The position numbers and the translations under genes were made by a program. The notes below the pieces were generated by a model that saw nothing but the letters and a program-made list of their open reading frames with translations, did no database searches and had not been told where the DNA came from. 64,000 bases of DNA from Eutypella sp. D-1 (taxonomy: Eukaryota; Ascomycota; Sordariomycetes; Xylariales; Diatrypaceae), in NCBI GenBank assembly GCA_023313575.1, contig JAJTTP010000029.1, positions 186,001 through 250,000 on the forward strand, given 5' to 3'. The number at the start of each line of letters is the position of its first letter. The stretch's first letter is position 1. Shown here piece after piece: positions 1 through 12,073 of this stretch.

Positions 1-69
1 TACATGTAGGTCTATGCTATCTCTACCCTTGAGTCCCCTCTTTGGGTGGTCCTGGTCCGGTTTGCTTAC

Positions 70-217
70 CATCTGGTCGTTCGTCGATGATGATATCTAG
101 GTTGCGCTCAAGGAACGGGGTATAGACAAACTGATAGACGATGCGCGGGAAGACCAGAAGGAAACCGACGCTCTGCACATGAATCGGAAATGATGCTGTA
201 AGCTTTATCGCAACCAT
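70..217 (-). CDS. First exon of an unidentified gene running off the left edge
   Basis: An ATG at 217 opens a 49-codon frame rich in hydrophobic and aromatic residues (a stretch around residues 15-35 could be membrane-embedded). It ends at a good 5' splice site, GTAAGC, immediately after position 70 in phase 1. Continuing past that site adds only a low-complexity Gly/Pro tail before a stop, which supports splicing. The rest of the gene would lie to the left of the window. I do not recognise the family. It could be a chance open frame; the splice donor and non-random composition are the only support. Confidence 0.3.
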
Positions 218-1717
218 GTGTATTATACCTACCTGGATACACTACTTCAGCATCGGCGCATAATCCCACCCGTACTTCCCCTTTTCAGGGACGTGTTAAT
301 GATTAAAGGTAAACGTCCTCTGGCTTCCCCCGGATGGACTGAATAACACATTATGCGACGTGCAACGATAGGAAGTTACGACTTGCTGATTTATCGCAAT
401 GCAGGTAGAGGGGCATTTAAGCAATCAATTAGGAAGGACTCGCAGGACCAGCGTTTCAAGCAACCTGCTTTATAAAGCATATCTGACTTCGTTCATCATC
501 ATGTACTACTAGACTCCAGCTGTCACTTGGTTTAGAGTGCCAGTTTTATATACTAGCCTAACTAACTGTTCTGCATTATTTGCCTCTTTGCTATATTATA
601 GATATATATACATTTTCCCTTTTACTTTAGGGGAAGTCAAACATGACGTCAGCCCGTGACCGCAGCTTGCCTAGGCGAGTCCCTTTATTTTGCGACGCGA
701 CTTTGCCGAGAGGTCCAGAGGCGAGACGATCTCTTGACGTGACCACCAAGCGTTTTCAAGATTGAGAATCGATATGTACCAGACCGGCCCCAACTTTGGT
801 GTCCTTTCAATGCACAGGGATTACGAATAACACGGCACAATTGATTCACTAACAGAGGTGAGAGGTACCTGACACTTGATATATTATCATGAGTCTTCCA
901 GGCAGGTTGTTACTAGCTTTTGCCATGTATGTTAACGGGCTGACGGTAATGTGACTGTATCAAAGCGGGCTGTACGTTACTAAAGTCTAATAAGGTTATG
1001 ACCTAGTAGGACGGCTATACCGTTACTGGCTATACCGTTCTTGGCGATCGATCACCTAATTCTGGCCCAACCAGTCTTGCCAGTGCAACTCACAGGGATA
1101 ACGGCCGATAACGTCGATAAACGTGGTCGATAACCCGCGTCGCCCTGAACAGCCTGAACAGCCTGATCTGATCTCAATGCTGTCGTAACCTGTCAACTGG
1201 TTTAAACCTGTTACGGTGTTACCTACATAACCCACCCCAACCCATGCATCTCTTAACTCGCAACTTTGCATGTGTGTCTCTAGAGAGTATTTTCCTTGAT
1301 TTTACCTAATTGCTCAGTCACTCTAAGTCCGGTACCTGTTCTAAACCACATCCACCTGGTATCGTGATAGGGGGTTATCTGTTCTGTTCTATTATTGTAC
1401 TTCCTTCCCATGTTTACATAGTACGATATTGAAGCTATCCCCAGCTGTCGTGTATATACACTTACACTCATACATACAGCTTTTATGTATCTAGTACATA
1501 CCTTTTCTTTTTTTCTTCTTTTCGTATTGAATTTACAATAGACCACCATTCAGTGTCGACGGCGCCAGGAAGGGTAACTAAAGCGACGACGAGAGCGACA
1601 ACGAAAGCGACTGCTGTAAACTACTGGTGATAGGGATGCGACGACCACAACTCCAGTCGCTACCACCACCGTCACCACCACCACCATCATCATCACAATA
1701 ACCCCGTAAACCGTCCT
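218..1717. other. Intergenic, no gene seen
   Basis: All frames are short and without recognisable domains. The last 60 bases before the next gene hold a CAC/CAT trinucleotide run (about 1663-1697), probably in its 5' leader. Two short direct repeats, AGCCTGAACAGCCTGA-like, lie near 1150-1170. Confidence 0.5.
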
Positions 1718-2133
1718 ATGCACCCTTTTTCCGTCCTCACCCTTGCGATCTTTGTAGCTGGCTACATCACCGCTCGATGGGATCTGGTCACCCGCCTCTA
1801 CGAGCTTGCAATTTTCGCCTGGGATAAGGGAGTCATTGTGAGTTTTTTGATGCCTTCTTCCATACCCGTTTCGATATACCCGACTGGCATTATGTTATGT
1901 CATGTCTATATACGTATTTCGTGCTGGGAATCCCATCGACATCGACTAACGAGAGAATCCCCTTACCGTCGCGGGGGAGAAACCACCACACACAGCTTCG
2001 TGTCGCCCAGGGACTCGCCTTCTTAAGTCTTGCCTTTCTCGCCATACTTGTTCCCGTGCAACATATAGCTAAGACCGAGGCTCAGCTGGTACGACAAGAC
2101 AAAACTATCCCATCCTTTCCTGAAGTCTCCTGA
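1718..2133 (+). CDS. Small membrane protein with two predicted helices
   Basis: Two exons, 1718-1837 and 1996-2133, give about 85 residues. The donor GTGAGT at 1838 and the acceptor CACACAG ending at 1995 are both phase 0. A second in-phase acceptor, GCCCAG ending at 2010, would remove five residues. Helix 1 covers about residues 3-17 and helix 2 about 48-64; between them is a charged, aromatic segment with the ARWD and TRLYELAIFAWD motifs. The composition and clean phase argue for a real gene, although I cannot assign a function. It ends 177 bases before the GPI1 start codon on the same strand, so an alternative is that it is an upstream cistron or a mis-split 5' part of the GPI1 transcript. 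Confidence 0.6.
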
Positions 2134-2310
2134 AATTCCCTAAAGTCCTCCTCCTCCTCCTGCTTCTCCTTCTTTGAATGACTGGACTGGGCTTACCAAA
2201 AAATAGCATCCCCGATCCCCCTCCTTCGGAATCTCCGCTCGAGAACAACTCAGGCGCAGAGGCTCCTTCTAATCGGAGTGCTCTACGCCCTTGAGGGCCA
2301 GCATATTGTC

Positions 2311-4768
2311 ATGCCAGAGAATGATGGCTTGCTAAGGGTATTCTGGCCGGTCGGGGTCGCCACCTCCGAATATCCCGGTGTCATCGTGGGTTGGAGGAAT
2401 TCCACTCTCGATTTTGTCGTCGTTGCCGTTCTGGACCATGTTGATGTGGGTTGAGCCCGTCTAAAAAAAAAAGAAAAAAAAAAACTATTAGGCATATACG
2501 ATTATACGATCCTAATCCTTCTCCCTCCCCCAATAGCCACGAAGTGTCGGGAATGCCTTGAAGACCGGCATCTTGCTGCGTAATGCGCCGCATCCCATCC
2601 CGCGAATTTTCGAGCTGTGCGCACAACCCGCACTCCATGTCCTAGGCGTTACCAATGTCGATGACGATTCCCCCATCACGATAGACCCCTTGTGGGTACG
2701 AGCCACGACGACATCGCCCTTTCGAGTGCCTACTATCACATGCGCGCGCGCCACGAGCGTTCAGATCATTCTCTTCGAGCGACCGAATCCATACCGAATG
2801 CAGTACATGTCTCTGGACCCCATAGCCCTCGCGCTTACCGATAAAGATGACATCTCCCTCTACAATCTTACCATCACGCCCGAGGCCGAGGAGGAGCAGG
2901 AGAGACGCAATCAAGAAAAGAAGCGCCAGCTGGTTGAGAAGCTGAAACTGCACACGGTTGTCGAACATGCGCCGACTCGAAAGGACAAGGCATTGCCAAG
3001 AATCGTCTATCAGATCAACTGGAGCTGGGAACTTGAACAGCTCCTGCAGAAAAATGTGCCCCTGATCGGGACGAGGCCGAAGCGTGCCCTGAGTGTTTCA
3101 GAACGCGTTGTCGAGCATGCCACCACGATGCGGGATTTCATCATAATATGGATTTGGGATAAGATCATCCTATATGCCTTCCCCGTCGTTCGGAAAATAT
3201 TCATGGTGGTTCTTCTGTTCCACCGGGTAATGGCCGAGATCCTTCTGCGGGTGTTGGAGTGGAGGTTACGCCCGAACTCACCTGCTCTCAAGGATGTATC
3301 CGCCACGGCCCAGCAGGTCGAGATCCGGCTCCAGCAGTTCTGCTATTGGCCTATGCAGTACGTGAAACTGCGGTTACGGAAAAACGACTGGGAGAGCGTG
3401 ACGACGAGCCACCCTGACTACATTCGGTTTTATAACAGTCTTTGGCTCGTGGCCAATGACGTTATTATCGGCATCGCCCTGGGCACCTACATCATCGAAA
3501 ACTCCGCTTGGGTTGCCGACCGGATCAGTGTTCTGCTCGGGCAGTACACTGTCAGTCTGCTGCAGAGCAGTATCGAGTGGCTCATGGGTTGGCCGGCCGG
3601 CCTGAAGCTTAACAGTGAATTGGCGCTCTTTCTGGGTGACCTATTCCTCTGGGTTATAGATTACTGGTCTAGTTGCATCGACACGTTGAAACCACTATTA
3701 CCTCACATCGTGTGGTTCATTGGATTCTCCAGTTTTGCCGGCGCCAGTATGCCTCTCGCCATGTTCTCAGACCTCCTCTCAGCCCTCACACTCCACATAT
3801 ACTCTTTCTACCTCGCCTCTGCCCGCATATTTCACTGGCAGCTCACCATCCTGCTGTCCCTCTTCCAGCTCTTTCGCGGCAGGAAGTACAACGTGCTTCG
3901 GAACCGTGTCGACTCGTGCGACTACGACCTCGACCAGCTCCTCGTGGGCACCATCCTCTTCACGCTGCTCTCCTTCCTCCTCCCCACCGTCGTCGTTTTC
4001 TACCTGAACTTCGCTTTGGCGCGCATGTCCATTATCTCGCTTAAGGCCGTTTTCGATACGATGCTTTCTTGTCTGAACCACTTTCCCCTGTTCGCCTTGA
4101 TGCTTAGGGTCAAAGACCCGCGGCGTCTTCCAGGTAATGATGGCCTCATCCCGTTGAAAATTACCATCGTCGGTTACTAATGAAAATTGGTATAAAACAG
4201 GCGGCATTCGTTTTGAACTTCTTGATACCCATGATAGACTTAGTGTTAATACCAAATCACCATCCAGCCCGAAGCCACCGCTAACACCGCCGAGACCACC
4301 GACCTCGGTCATCTCTCTCAAGGTCAGTAGCAGCCACGTTCCTCCTCCCAACCCCATAGGAAAAGAAAAAAAAAAAAAAAAAAAGAGATCAAACCAAAAT
4401 CTAACATGTTCCAGCCAATTCCCCTCGCCTTCGCCGTCATGTTCCACCAGTACTTCCAGATGGGCGAGCGCATCCGGAAGCACTACCTGTCGGCGCGGGT
4501 GCTGTTCTGCCTCGCGACCGGCCGCTTCGTGCCCCCCATCCACCGCAAGGACCTCTACGCCCTGCAGTACAGCATGCTGCCCGCCCGCCGCGCCGGCATC
4601 CTCGAGATGTGGGACACCCTCAACAAGCTGCCCGCCAAGCAGCGCCCCGTCAACTTTAACCCCTACAAGTTCCCCCCCGCGCAGCAGCTGGCCAGTGGCG
4701 GCGGCCCGAGGTTAAATGGCGGTGGTGCTGGGAGACGGCACCTCAACGGTCGCACTAGGGGTTTATGA
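2311..4768 (+). CDS. gpi1: GPI1/PIG-Q, subunit of the GPI-GlcNAc transferase complex
   Basis: Four exons: 2311-2445, 2537-4133, 4201-4322 and 4415-4768, about 735 residues. The phases join exactly (0, 1, 0), and the intron at 4134 contains a TACTAAT-like branch site. GPI1 belongs to the ER-membrane complex that transfers GlcNAc from UDP-GlcNAc to phosphatidylinositol, the first step of GPI-anchor synthesis. Family features visible here are the N-terminal LLRVFWP and GVIVGWRNS motifs, NALKTGILLRNAPHPIPRI, several hydrophobic segments in the middle and C-terminal half, the conserved junction RLPG/GIRFELL made by splicing exon 2 to exon 3, and the C-terminal FHQYFQMGERIRKHYLS region. The final 25 residues are Gly/Asn/Arg-rich and probably disordered. 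The start was chosen because fungal homologues begin close to this Met-Pro-Glu-Asn-Asp-Gly sequence. Confidence 0.9.
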
Positions 4769-5399
4769 GATTTGAAGCGGAGCGGATGGGCTGTGTGTGC
4801 TTTTTTCTTGTTTCTTCGGTGATAGGGTGGTTGCGTGAATTAGGGGGGGGGGAGTGGAGCCCTGGGCGGGGCAGGGGGACTGCTGCTTAGGTTGGCAGAG
4901 ATGCTAAGGGGATGGCGAAAGTAGTGGACGATGGAATGGAAATGGATATTACACCACCACCAAAGCGCGGCGTTATTAGGAGGTATCTGTTGAATGGGGG
5001 GTGGCATACATCTAAGCTCTGTGGCCCCGTAGAAAGACAAAGACAAGGCAAATGATGCACGGCATTCATGCATGCATGCACATGAGGGCGGGCGCCCCTG
5101 AGAGAAATCTCGGAGCGCACCAAGAAATACAATACAATACTACCGACCGCAATCAGCGCGGTTTTCCTTCCCCGTCTATTCTCTCTACATGTACCGTGCC
5201 GGTGATGGTTTTAAGATGTGGCTTGTTTAAGTGAACTCCCGAGAATTCTTTTCGGATTTCAATGCCTTGATAACGCAGTGCTCTCTATGTAGACGTCTTG
5301 ATCGTAAAGTCGAGCTGGCCCGGCGATTGATACTGGAGCAGTGAAGAGGTCCTATGAGTCCCATATCTACTCTTCTTTATCATTATATCGATAAGTTCA
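4769..5399. other. Intergenic, 3' side of gpi1
   Basis: No gene seen. It contains a G-run near 4844-4851 and a CATG-rich stretch near 5067-5082. Short frames here have no domain signature. Confidence 0.5.
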
Positions 5400-6690
5400 G
5401 TCTAAGCCGCAAACTGAAAAACCCCCTTCTCGTGGCTCGGCCAAGCCGCTGACAAAGAGTTGGCGCTCCTCAAGTCCTCAAAATACTGGCTTTCCGGTTT
5501 TCTGATCGTCCGGGCCAGTCTCGTCGCTTTACGGCGCATCCCAGGAGGGCGGTGGCACCGGCGGGCTCCATCGCGTCGGCCGGTTGCGTCCGCGATTGCG
5601 GTCATGGAGCTGACCCAGGCCTCTGCTCTCCGAGCAGCGACATTCGCTCCGGCCCTCCGACTTCGGGGACCCTGTACCTGATCACCACCTGTCTACTCGA
5701 TCTCGTAATGTCTGACGTAGGCCCGTTTCTAGCATCGGCCCCCTCACGAGACCTTTAACCTGACCTCGGGTGTTCGCGTGTGTGCGAGTGCGAGGCTTCT
5801 CCTCTTGGAATGCGGGCCCGCTGGGCGGGCCGTTGGCGCTTTTTGTCGCTGAAATGGACATGGGATATGCGAGGTATATACCAACACCGGTTGAATAGGT
5901 TGAAGCTGGTGAGCCATAGCGCGCTTATCGGGCTGATCCATCACAAGACCCTGGATACGCGGATAGCAACCTATAGCGAGTATGGCAAGGCAATAACCGC
6001 TAACGAGCACCTACGTCGACAACTTGGACGGAGCGGGCGAGATGTTCCACGAAACCCGGGCGCAGGTTGTCGAGGTCACAGTCGATCTGGTTCTGCTTGA
6101 AAGAGGGGTGGGATGGCTCTGGCCTCTACCGGTGGTGCTTCTATCCCGTAAGTCCGAGGAGAGGAAATAGCAAAAGAGGAAGAAAGCATTGGCTGGGTTT
6201 CTTTCGGTGTCTTCTTGGTTGATATAGAAGTCTAGTTTGTTCACAAGTCAGCTAGTACGTGGCGACGTACATCCAATCCCATAGGAGGGCGTGGAGCCAG
6301 GCTACCGAGGACCGCCTGTCGGCCCTTGCCTCGATACTCGGCTCGATGAATATGGTCAAGATGCTCGGGTACCAGCGCCGCATGTCGGACCACATCACAC
6401 TGGTCCGCGACGCAGAGATCGGTGCGGCCTCCAAAGTCCGGTGGATAACGGCGTGTTACAATGCCTCTGGTTTGTGGCCCGGCTTGCGTGACTTGGTTCA
6501 GGGGGTATCTAGCGGCTGGTGCGGAACCGCAGTGAATGCCTTGGGCATCTTCACCCCGGCCGTGACACTTGCTATTTTCGCCATCGTCGCCGGAATTCGG
6601 GGACAGCGGCCAGAAACCGAGACGTCTTTCATTTCTATTGCAATATTGAGCATGATTACCTACCGGGTGAACATAGCAGGTTTATGAATT
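5400..6690 (+). pseudogene. Relic of an ABCC-type (MRP-like) multidrug ABC transporter
   Basis: Separate frames carry pieces of one fungal ABCC transporter in the correct order. About 5460-5740 resembles the N-terminal TMD0: LLKSSKYWLSGFLIV, then RSGPPTSGTLYLITTCLLD, matching the family's 'RPSTLL..YLL...D' stretch. About 5870-5990 resembles the start of TMD1 (YQHRLNRLKLVSHSALIGLI, then HHKTLDTR). About 6000-6150, in another frame, continues with GAGEMFHETRAQVVEVTVD and GWLWPLPVVLL. Then 6259-6687 gives the next helices (DRLSALASILGSMNMVKMLG, NALGIFTPAVTLAIFAIVA). A frameshift near 6000 and missing sequence near 5760-5870 break the gene. Both nucleotide-binding domains and TMD2 are not found downstream. 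This is a non-functional remnant; identity as ABCC is from the TMD signature only. Confidence 0.75.
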
Positions 6691-7542
6691 ATTACCAGTC
6701 CTAGTCCTAGTCCTAGCCCTATTCTATAATCCCACGTGACAAGCACTATTCTTCGATGACGGACCAGCAACTCTGACCTAACCCCGATAACTCTTGAGTT
6801 TGATACTAACATAACGTGATGGTTAAGATTAAGATCTGGACCATTCAAGAGAACCTCAAGAATCTCGGCAAGGTAATGCAGTCCTACAGATAAACGTCCT
6901 GATTGGCAGTTAACCTTTGTTATGTTCGACATCTCTGTTGTATGGCCGGGCTGGCACAGCGAATCCATGCTGTTACAGTGAAAAGGAGGAGAGGGCCGAT
7001 AAATGCTTTGGCCAGAGCTGTACATACTCAGATATGTAGGGGGGCGAAGCCTGGGCTGTTGTTGTAAGGCTGCGCGAGACCCCATCGGCCCCCGATACCC
7101 AAATTGCTTATTCCGTCTCTGCATACAATCACTTTAGGAACTAAAGTACCAAAATCAAGCTGCTGACCACCCTACCAGTCTATAATTAGCACAGCATGGC
7201 GTTAAGGGGATATTCTCGCTGAATATCCCGCGAACCAAACGAGCCAGAGGACTGATCATTGCTATTTTGAAATCCTCCACACTTGCACAAGCGCATACTG
7301 GTGGTGGCTACAAAGATGCAGAAGATATCAAGCCGCTCGGGTACGGGGCCCGGTATAGCATGCCGATTTCTTTGAGCTGATCTTTGGGGTGGTATATATA
7401 TTCACAATCTCCATAGCCACCGAGTTAGCTTCGAATTTTGACCCCTTTTACAGCGGTACAACTTTCAAATATTAACTTGACAGAGCTTAAGCGCTGCGAC
7501 TGCTGCGGCGCCTCTCTACTTTGGCCTCCAATCAGAGGAATC
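6691..7542. other. Intergenic
   Basis: No gene seen. At 6698-6722 there are three copies of TCCTAG. A weak INALARAV string on the plus strand near 7000 recalls the ABC signature-to-Walker-B segment, but it is flanked by stops and cannot be supported. A TATATATA element at about 7392-7400 may serve the next gene. Confidence 0.45.
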
Positions 7543-9435
7543 ATGGCCTCATCCAGATATCCGGTCACCAATGGGTCTTTATTTAAGTATGTTCAGGATG
7601 TGCCCTGGTACATATATCCGAACGGGACAAAAGACCCCGGATCCGAGCTCACGTCCTTCCCGAACGGCACGACGGTGCTCAGCTTCAACGCCACAGATGT
7701 TCAGATGGAGCTCGCGCTTACCGTATTCACACAGCTACTCGACGCCGACCGCGAACTATTCTCCGTTCCGTGCATCTACCCGCTCAGCGGGCAATATAGC
7801 CACCTACCACGGGTGCTCTTTTATTTCCTTATTTTGTTTGCCGTCGTGTTCCGACATCGCGCGACGCTCGCTCAGGCCGCCCTCGGCATTGTCATGTCGT
7901 ACTCGGCTACTGCCTGCATTCACCTATTCCTTCTTCTGGGACTGTACCGTTTTAGCATGCCGGCGGACTGGTCGCAGGACGTGGTCGACGCTACGCCATA
8001 CGGGGATGTCGACTTCTGGGGCATCGCACCTGTCGTCGCCGTCTCGGCTATCGTGCTGATCCCCATCCTCACCTGGTCCGAGTCGTTCAAGATGGACCAC
8101 GGTGGCAGGACGATCATGGTGTACTGGTCGCTACTTATATTTGCTAGCTTCTCGCTCATCTGCTACCACATGCTCGAGAACTGGGACATCAGCAAGGTCT
8201 ACTCAGTCGCGTCATGTAAGCGGGACTGTCCGCGACCACACAACCGCGGCAGTAAACCCTATGATACCATGTGGAGCGTTGAGGACTACAACTCAGACGC
8301 TTGCAGCTGCATCGATTACTGCGGCCTACTAAACCCCAATGCCCCGTTGCGAAATAACCAGGGGATGGCGCCCCGTCTGTATTACGGGCTTGCCCTGAGC
8401 TACGTTTGTGGCGACCAGGAGTGTGACGAAATAAGAGAAGGTACCGGTTGGCTTTTCCTCGCGATGTTTCTCCTTTGGATCTTTGCCCTGCTCATGGGGC
8501 TGCAGGCTCTGCTCGGTGCCGTCGCCTTCGACTCTGAATCTGCGCGTAACGCCATATTCCAAGTCGGGAACGCGGGCCGCCGCGAGGCCACTGCGGCTCT
8601 GTTTCGAGGGCGGCGATTGGAGGGCGCGCTGAAATGGATGCACCTGCAAGGCCCTCGCAATTCCCAGGCAGCGCACCGCCGCTTCCGTCGCTTCTTCGCC
8701 AAGCTAGCCGCCACGCTATACTATGGACTGGCGTTTTTCGGCTTGACGGTCTCGCCTATCCTCTTCGTCGTCTCCATTGTCAACATGGAGTTTTTCCTGG
8801 GTCGCTTCTCGACTAGTGAGCACTCGGACGCCGTCGGGTCATGGTCTCCCGGGGCGGCAGCGATCCTTGTACTATTCTCGCCCGTCCTTGTGTGGCTAAC
8901 TGCTGCCGTGGTCTCTTGGGTTTCCAGAGGGTTCCATAAAATTCGGCTCCTCGTCCAGTACGAGGCGGAAGAGAGGAGACAGTTGGACAGTCCTCGCACC
9001 GAGCAGCGACCTCATGTGGAGCCATCCGTTCGCGTGCCGTGGGCCCATGTGTTATACATCATGACGCACATGCGATGGTACATCAGTGTTCGACTCAAGG
9101 CCTTCAAGGCTTGGTGGAAGGACCCAGAAACTTATTCCGCGATGGAAAGAAACAGTACTGTCCTGGACAGGTGAGTAAATACAGATTATAGCGCAAGCAT
9201 GTCCGAGAAAACGAAGCTAATAGGGTGCAGTATGGGACGCATTGACCTCTTCTATGGAGTCCCAGTATATCCGGAGCCAGTCTGTTCCTGCCATAGATGC
9301 ACTCAAAAGACAGAGAATTGGCGGCACTGCGCGGCTTCCCAAGGCGAATTTAGCTACAGCCAAGTGGCTTTAACCCCAAAAGAAAACCGTAGGGAATATG
9401 GCAATAACGAAGGATATTTTGAGATATATAGGTAA
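7543..9435 (+). CDS. Fungal seven-helix membrane protein, function unknown
   Basis: Two exons, 7543-9170 and 9231-9435, joined in phase 2 (donor GTGAGTAA, acceptor GGTGCAG), give about 610 residues. The frame is open upstream to about 7438 but has no ATG before 7543. I count seven hydrophobic segments: LFYFLILFAVVF, two around ALGIVMSYSATACIHLFLL and APVVAVSAIVLIPILTW, VYWSLLIFASFSLI, LFLAMFLLWIFALLMG, YYGLAFFGLTVSPILFVV and AILVLFSPVLVWLTAAVV. A Cys-rich loop (CKRDCPRP, then ACSCIDYCG and CGDQECDE) lies between helices 4 and 5 and probably faces the lumen or outside, where disulfides form. The second exon adds a polar tail with GVPVYPEP and a CSCHRC cluster. No enzyme or transporter motif is recognisable. 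Confidence 0.75.
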
Positions 9436-9619
9436 TAAATTGCATGAGGTACAGGATGACCTCGACGGACAAAAGCGAGGTGTTACCATTTGTGCTGGGA
9501 AGGTTGTGGGCCTGATGTGATGTTGTGTAGATGCGTCTAACTTATGCAGAATGTTACAGAGAATCTAGATAGACAAACAGCAGTATTGCAGTCGATTGAA
9601 TCGCATTCGTTTCCAGATA

Positions 9620-12073
9620 TCATAATACTACCCAATTTGTTTCCCTACTAAGGGGCATCATCAACTCATCAGTGAAGTAATTTCCGACCTTGACGAGATA
9701 ATCCATTCCATTTATAGCATAGGGTAGCTTTTGAAGAAGGATCCCATGTTGATAATAGCATTCTTCATAAAGAGCTACCGCGAACATAGGACTGTCCCCA
9801 GCCAGTTCACACAACTTCTCTTGCATGTCATTCGTATGGCATGACATTCCCCTTCCTATCTCCTTGGGAGTAGTAGATATTATAACGGCCCAAGAGAGAT
9901 AGCCATCTATCTTTCGGGATAATAACTGTTCTTCGGACGAGATTGCTACGCCGGCGAACGGTACTTTTACTGTTCCATCTTGGTAGATTTTCCAAGAAGA
10001 CACAGCCGAGTGATCCTGCATGTCAATGCTTTGTAACTCATAGCCACGAGGACCCCCGCAAGACCACCCTTGAGTCCTTGAGAACTGCAATAGGGTCCCT
10101 ACAAGGTCTTCCTTGGCAAACACTGTTTCCATACCTAAACCGACGTGCCCCTTTGACGAACTGTTTTCGTAGAAAATAGCACCGAACTTTTGTGCCGCTT
10201 CGTTGAGAAATTCCACGGGGTAGATTCCAAGGACTAGGTCATGGAACTGCTTTCGTGAAGCAATCGCGGCCTTGTACCAGTCAGTGACGCCCAAAGCGGA
10301 CATTATCGCAGGAGCTCGGTTCCCTGTGCACTGGCGGATATTGGCGTTCGTTAGCACAGTTATTTGTAATCCAGATGTCAAGACATTGCCCAGACGAGTA
10401 ATAACGAAGAAAGCCATAATCTGGTCAACCCCTAGTGGAACCTTCGCCTCTCCGTCGCCTCTAATACGCAGTTTTCTTGGAACGGCCATAGCTCTCCGGA
10501 ACTCTTCAGGATTAGCAGTTGAAGTTTGAACCGGCCCATCTCCCCAGGTTATATTATAAGTGTCACGAAGAAACACTAGTAATGACTGGAGGGGAACCGC
10601 GTTTCCTTGTCTGTCGTCGAGTCTTTTCCAGCTTTTGGTATAAAGCTGGATGTGGGGGCAAAGGACGCACTCCTGAAGGGTCCATAACGACGAGAACCAG
10701 AATGAAGGTTCTCCTACGTAATCGTCGGTAATTTCTAGACCAGGACCAAGTCTCATCAATCCGGTTGATCCCGACGCAGCATCAGATGCTAAAGCAATCT
10801 TCTCATCGATGTCATTGTCGTCGACTCGCGAAGTCGTTTTCAAGAATTTGAGGCTGAGCCAATCCAACGCACCCTGGAGGTTATTCCAAGAATCCGCATC
10901 GTTAATCCAAGCTATGCAATTCTGCGATCCTTTGAATATTGCGGATTGATTTGCGATTTCCTTTTCTGCCCTGTCACTCCCATCTTGGGGAATGCAGAAT
11001 AAATCTAGCCAAACAAAGGCGAAGCCTAACTGCATCGGCTGCCTGGGAAGATCCCGAACATCGTACAATGTATTCTCCGGTACTAGCCACGGTACCCCAG
11101 GAACGAAGATATCGGAACTTGTTCGCCAACGGCCCCAGGTGTGGCTGATGCATGTATACGCTGGGCCGTTGGCGAGCTCATGTACGATGACGGTTTTCTG
11201 TGAATTGGCATCCCACAAATAATAAGGCTTCTGCACGTCTGCCCACGTAGCAGACGGTGTATCACCAGACATAATGACGCGTGGATAATCCCCATGCTGT
11301 GAAGGAAGCAATGAGTTAGGATGTAACACAGCGAACGCCAACTTTTGGGTGACTGCTTCGCATCCGGCCCGGAATCGAAACCTCTGGAGTGTATTGATGA
11401 TGGATGTGCTCTGATATGGCTCCCAAGATCGTGGGTGAAACTCGGCAAGGAACAAGCGGAAACAGAATGAATGGTATAACGATGAAGCAGTGCCCGCAGG
11501 TGTGTTTTCTTCCAGCTTCCCTACATCAGTAGGATTGAGTGTGCACCGAGTGCCGACTTTACTCTCGAGATAAGAACGGGCGGCGTTCAAAAGCTCAGTA
11601 TCGCAGTACGCAGATGACCACCACGCCTTCAACACACTGTAAGAGCTTTCTTGCACCGGTGAGAGCGTGGAACGGAATCTAGCGTCATGATACAGGCCGT
11701 CAAACTCCTCCCACTCTGGAAGAAGACGATCCCAGCTGTACAAGCGTCATTGTACGTCTAGCTCAGGCCGCCCAAGATATCGATGCATGTGAACCCATAG
11801 TGGACAAAGCTTCCACAGATGTGGTTTCATGGGACTGTAGAATTTCTGCCGAATTTTCGGCTCATATTCACGCCATTGTTCTGTAGTAGTTTGCCAAGGT
11901 AGCCGTGCAGCTCCAGAGGCTATGCGTCGGGTTTCAAGTAGCTGATACTCAGCCCAATCGCGCTGTGATTTCTCGTCATCAGCAGGGGAAAAAAGATAGT
12001 GCGCACCCGCCAAACCACCGGAGCGCCTAGCTTTCCATTGCTGCAAGTGTTCGAGAACGCTATCGTCACTCAT
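9620..12073 (-). CDS. HET-domain protein interrupted by one in-frame TGA
   Basis: An ATG at 12073 opens 108 codons ending at TGA 11747-11749. The same frame then continues from 11746 for about 708 codons to a stop at 9620, giving about 817 residues with one internal stop. The long part carries the HET domain (heterokaryon incompatibility, a fungal non-self recognition and cell-death module): YTCISHTWG, FAFVWLDLFCIPQD, AIFKGSQNCIAWIND and SSLWTLQECVLC. The upstream part (LPWQTTTEQWREYEP, HMHRYLGRPELD) reads smoothly into the downstream part (YSWDRLLPEWEEFD), so both belong to one gene. No intron of normal size removes the stop. It is either a nonsense allele or a readthrough case, because TGA followed by C is a leaky context. 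The HET domain itself lies entirely after the stop. Confidence 0.7.

Noticed and set aside
6698..6722. TCCTAG repeats resembling telomeric sequence
   Set aside because: Only three copies, and the unit differs from the fungal telomere TTAGGG/CCCTAA.
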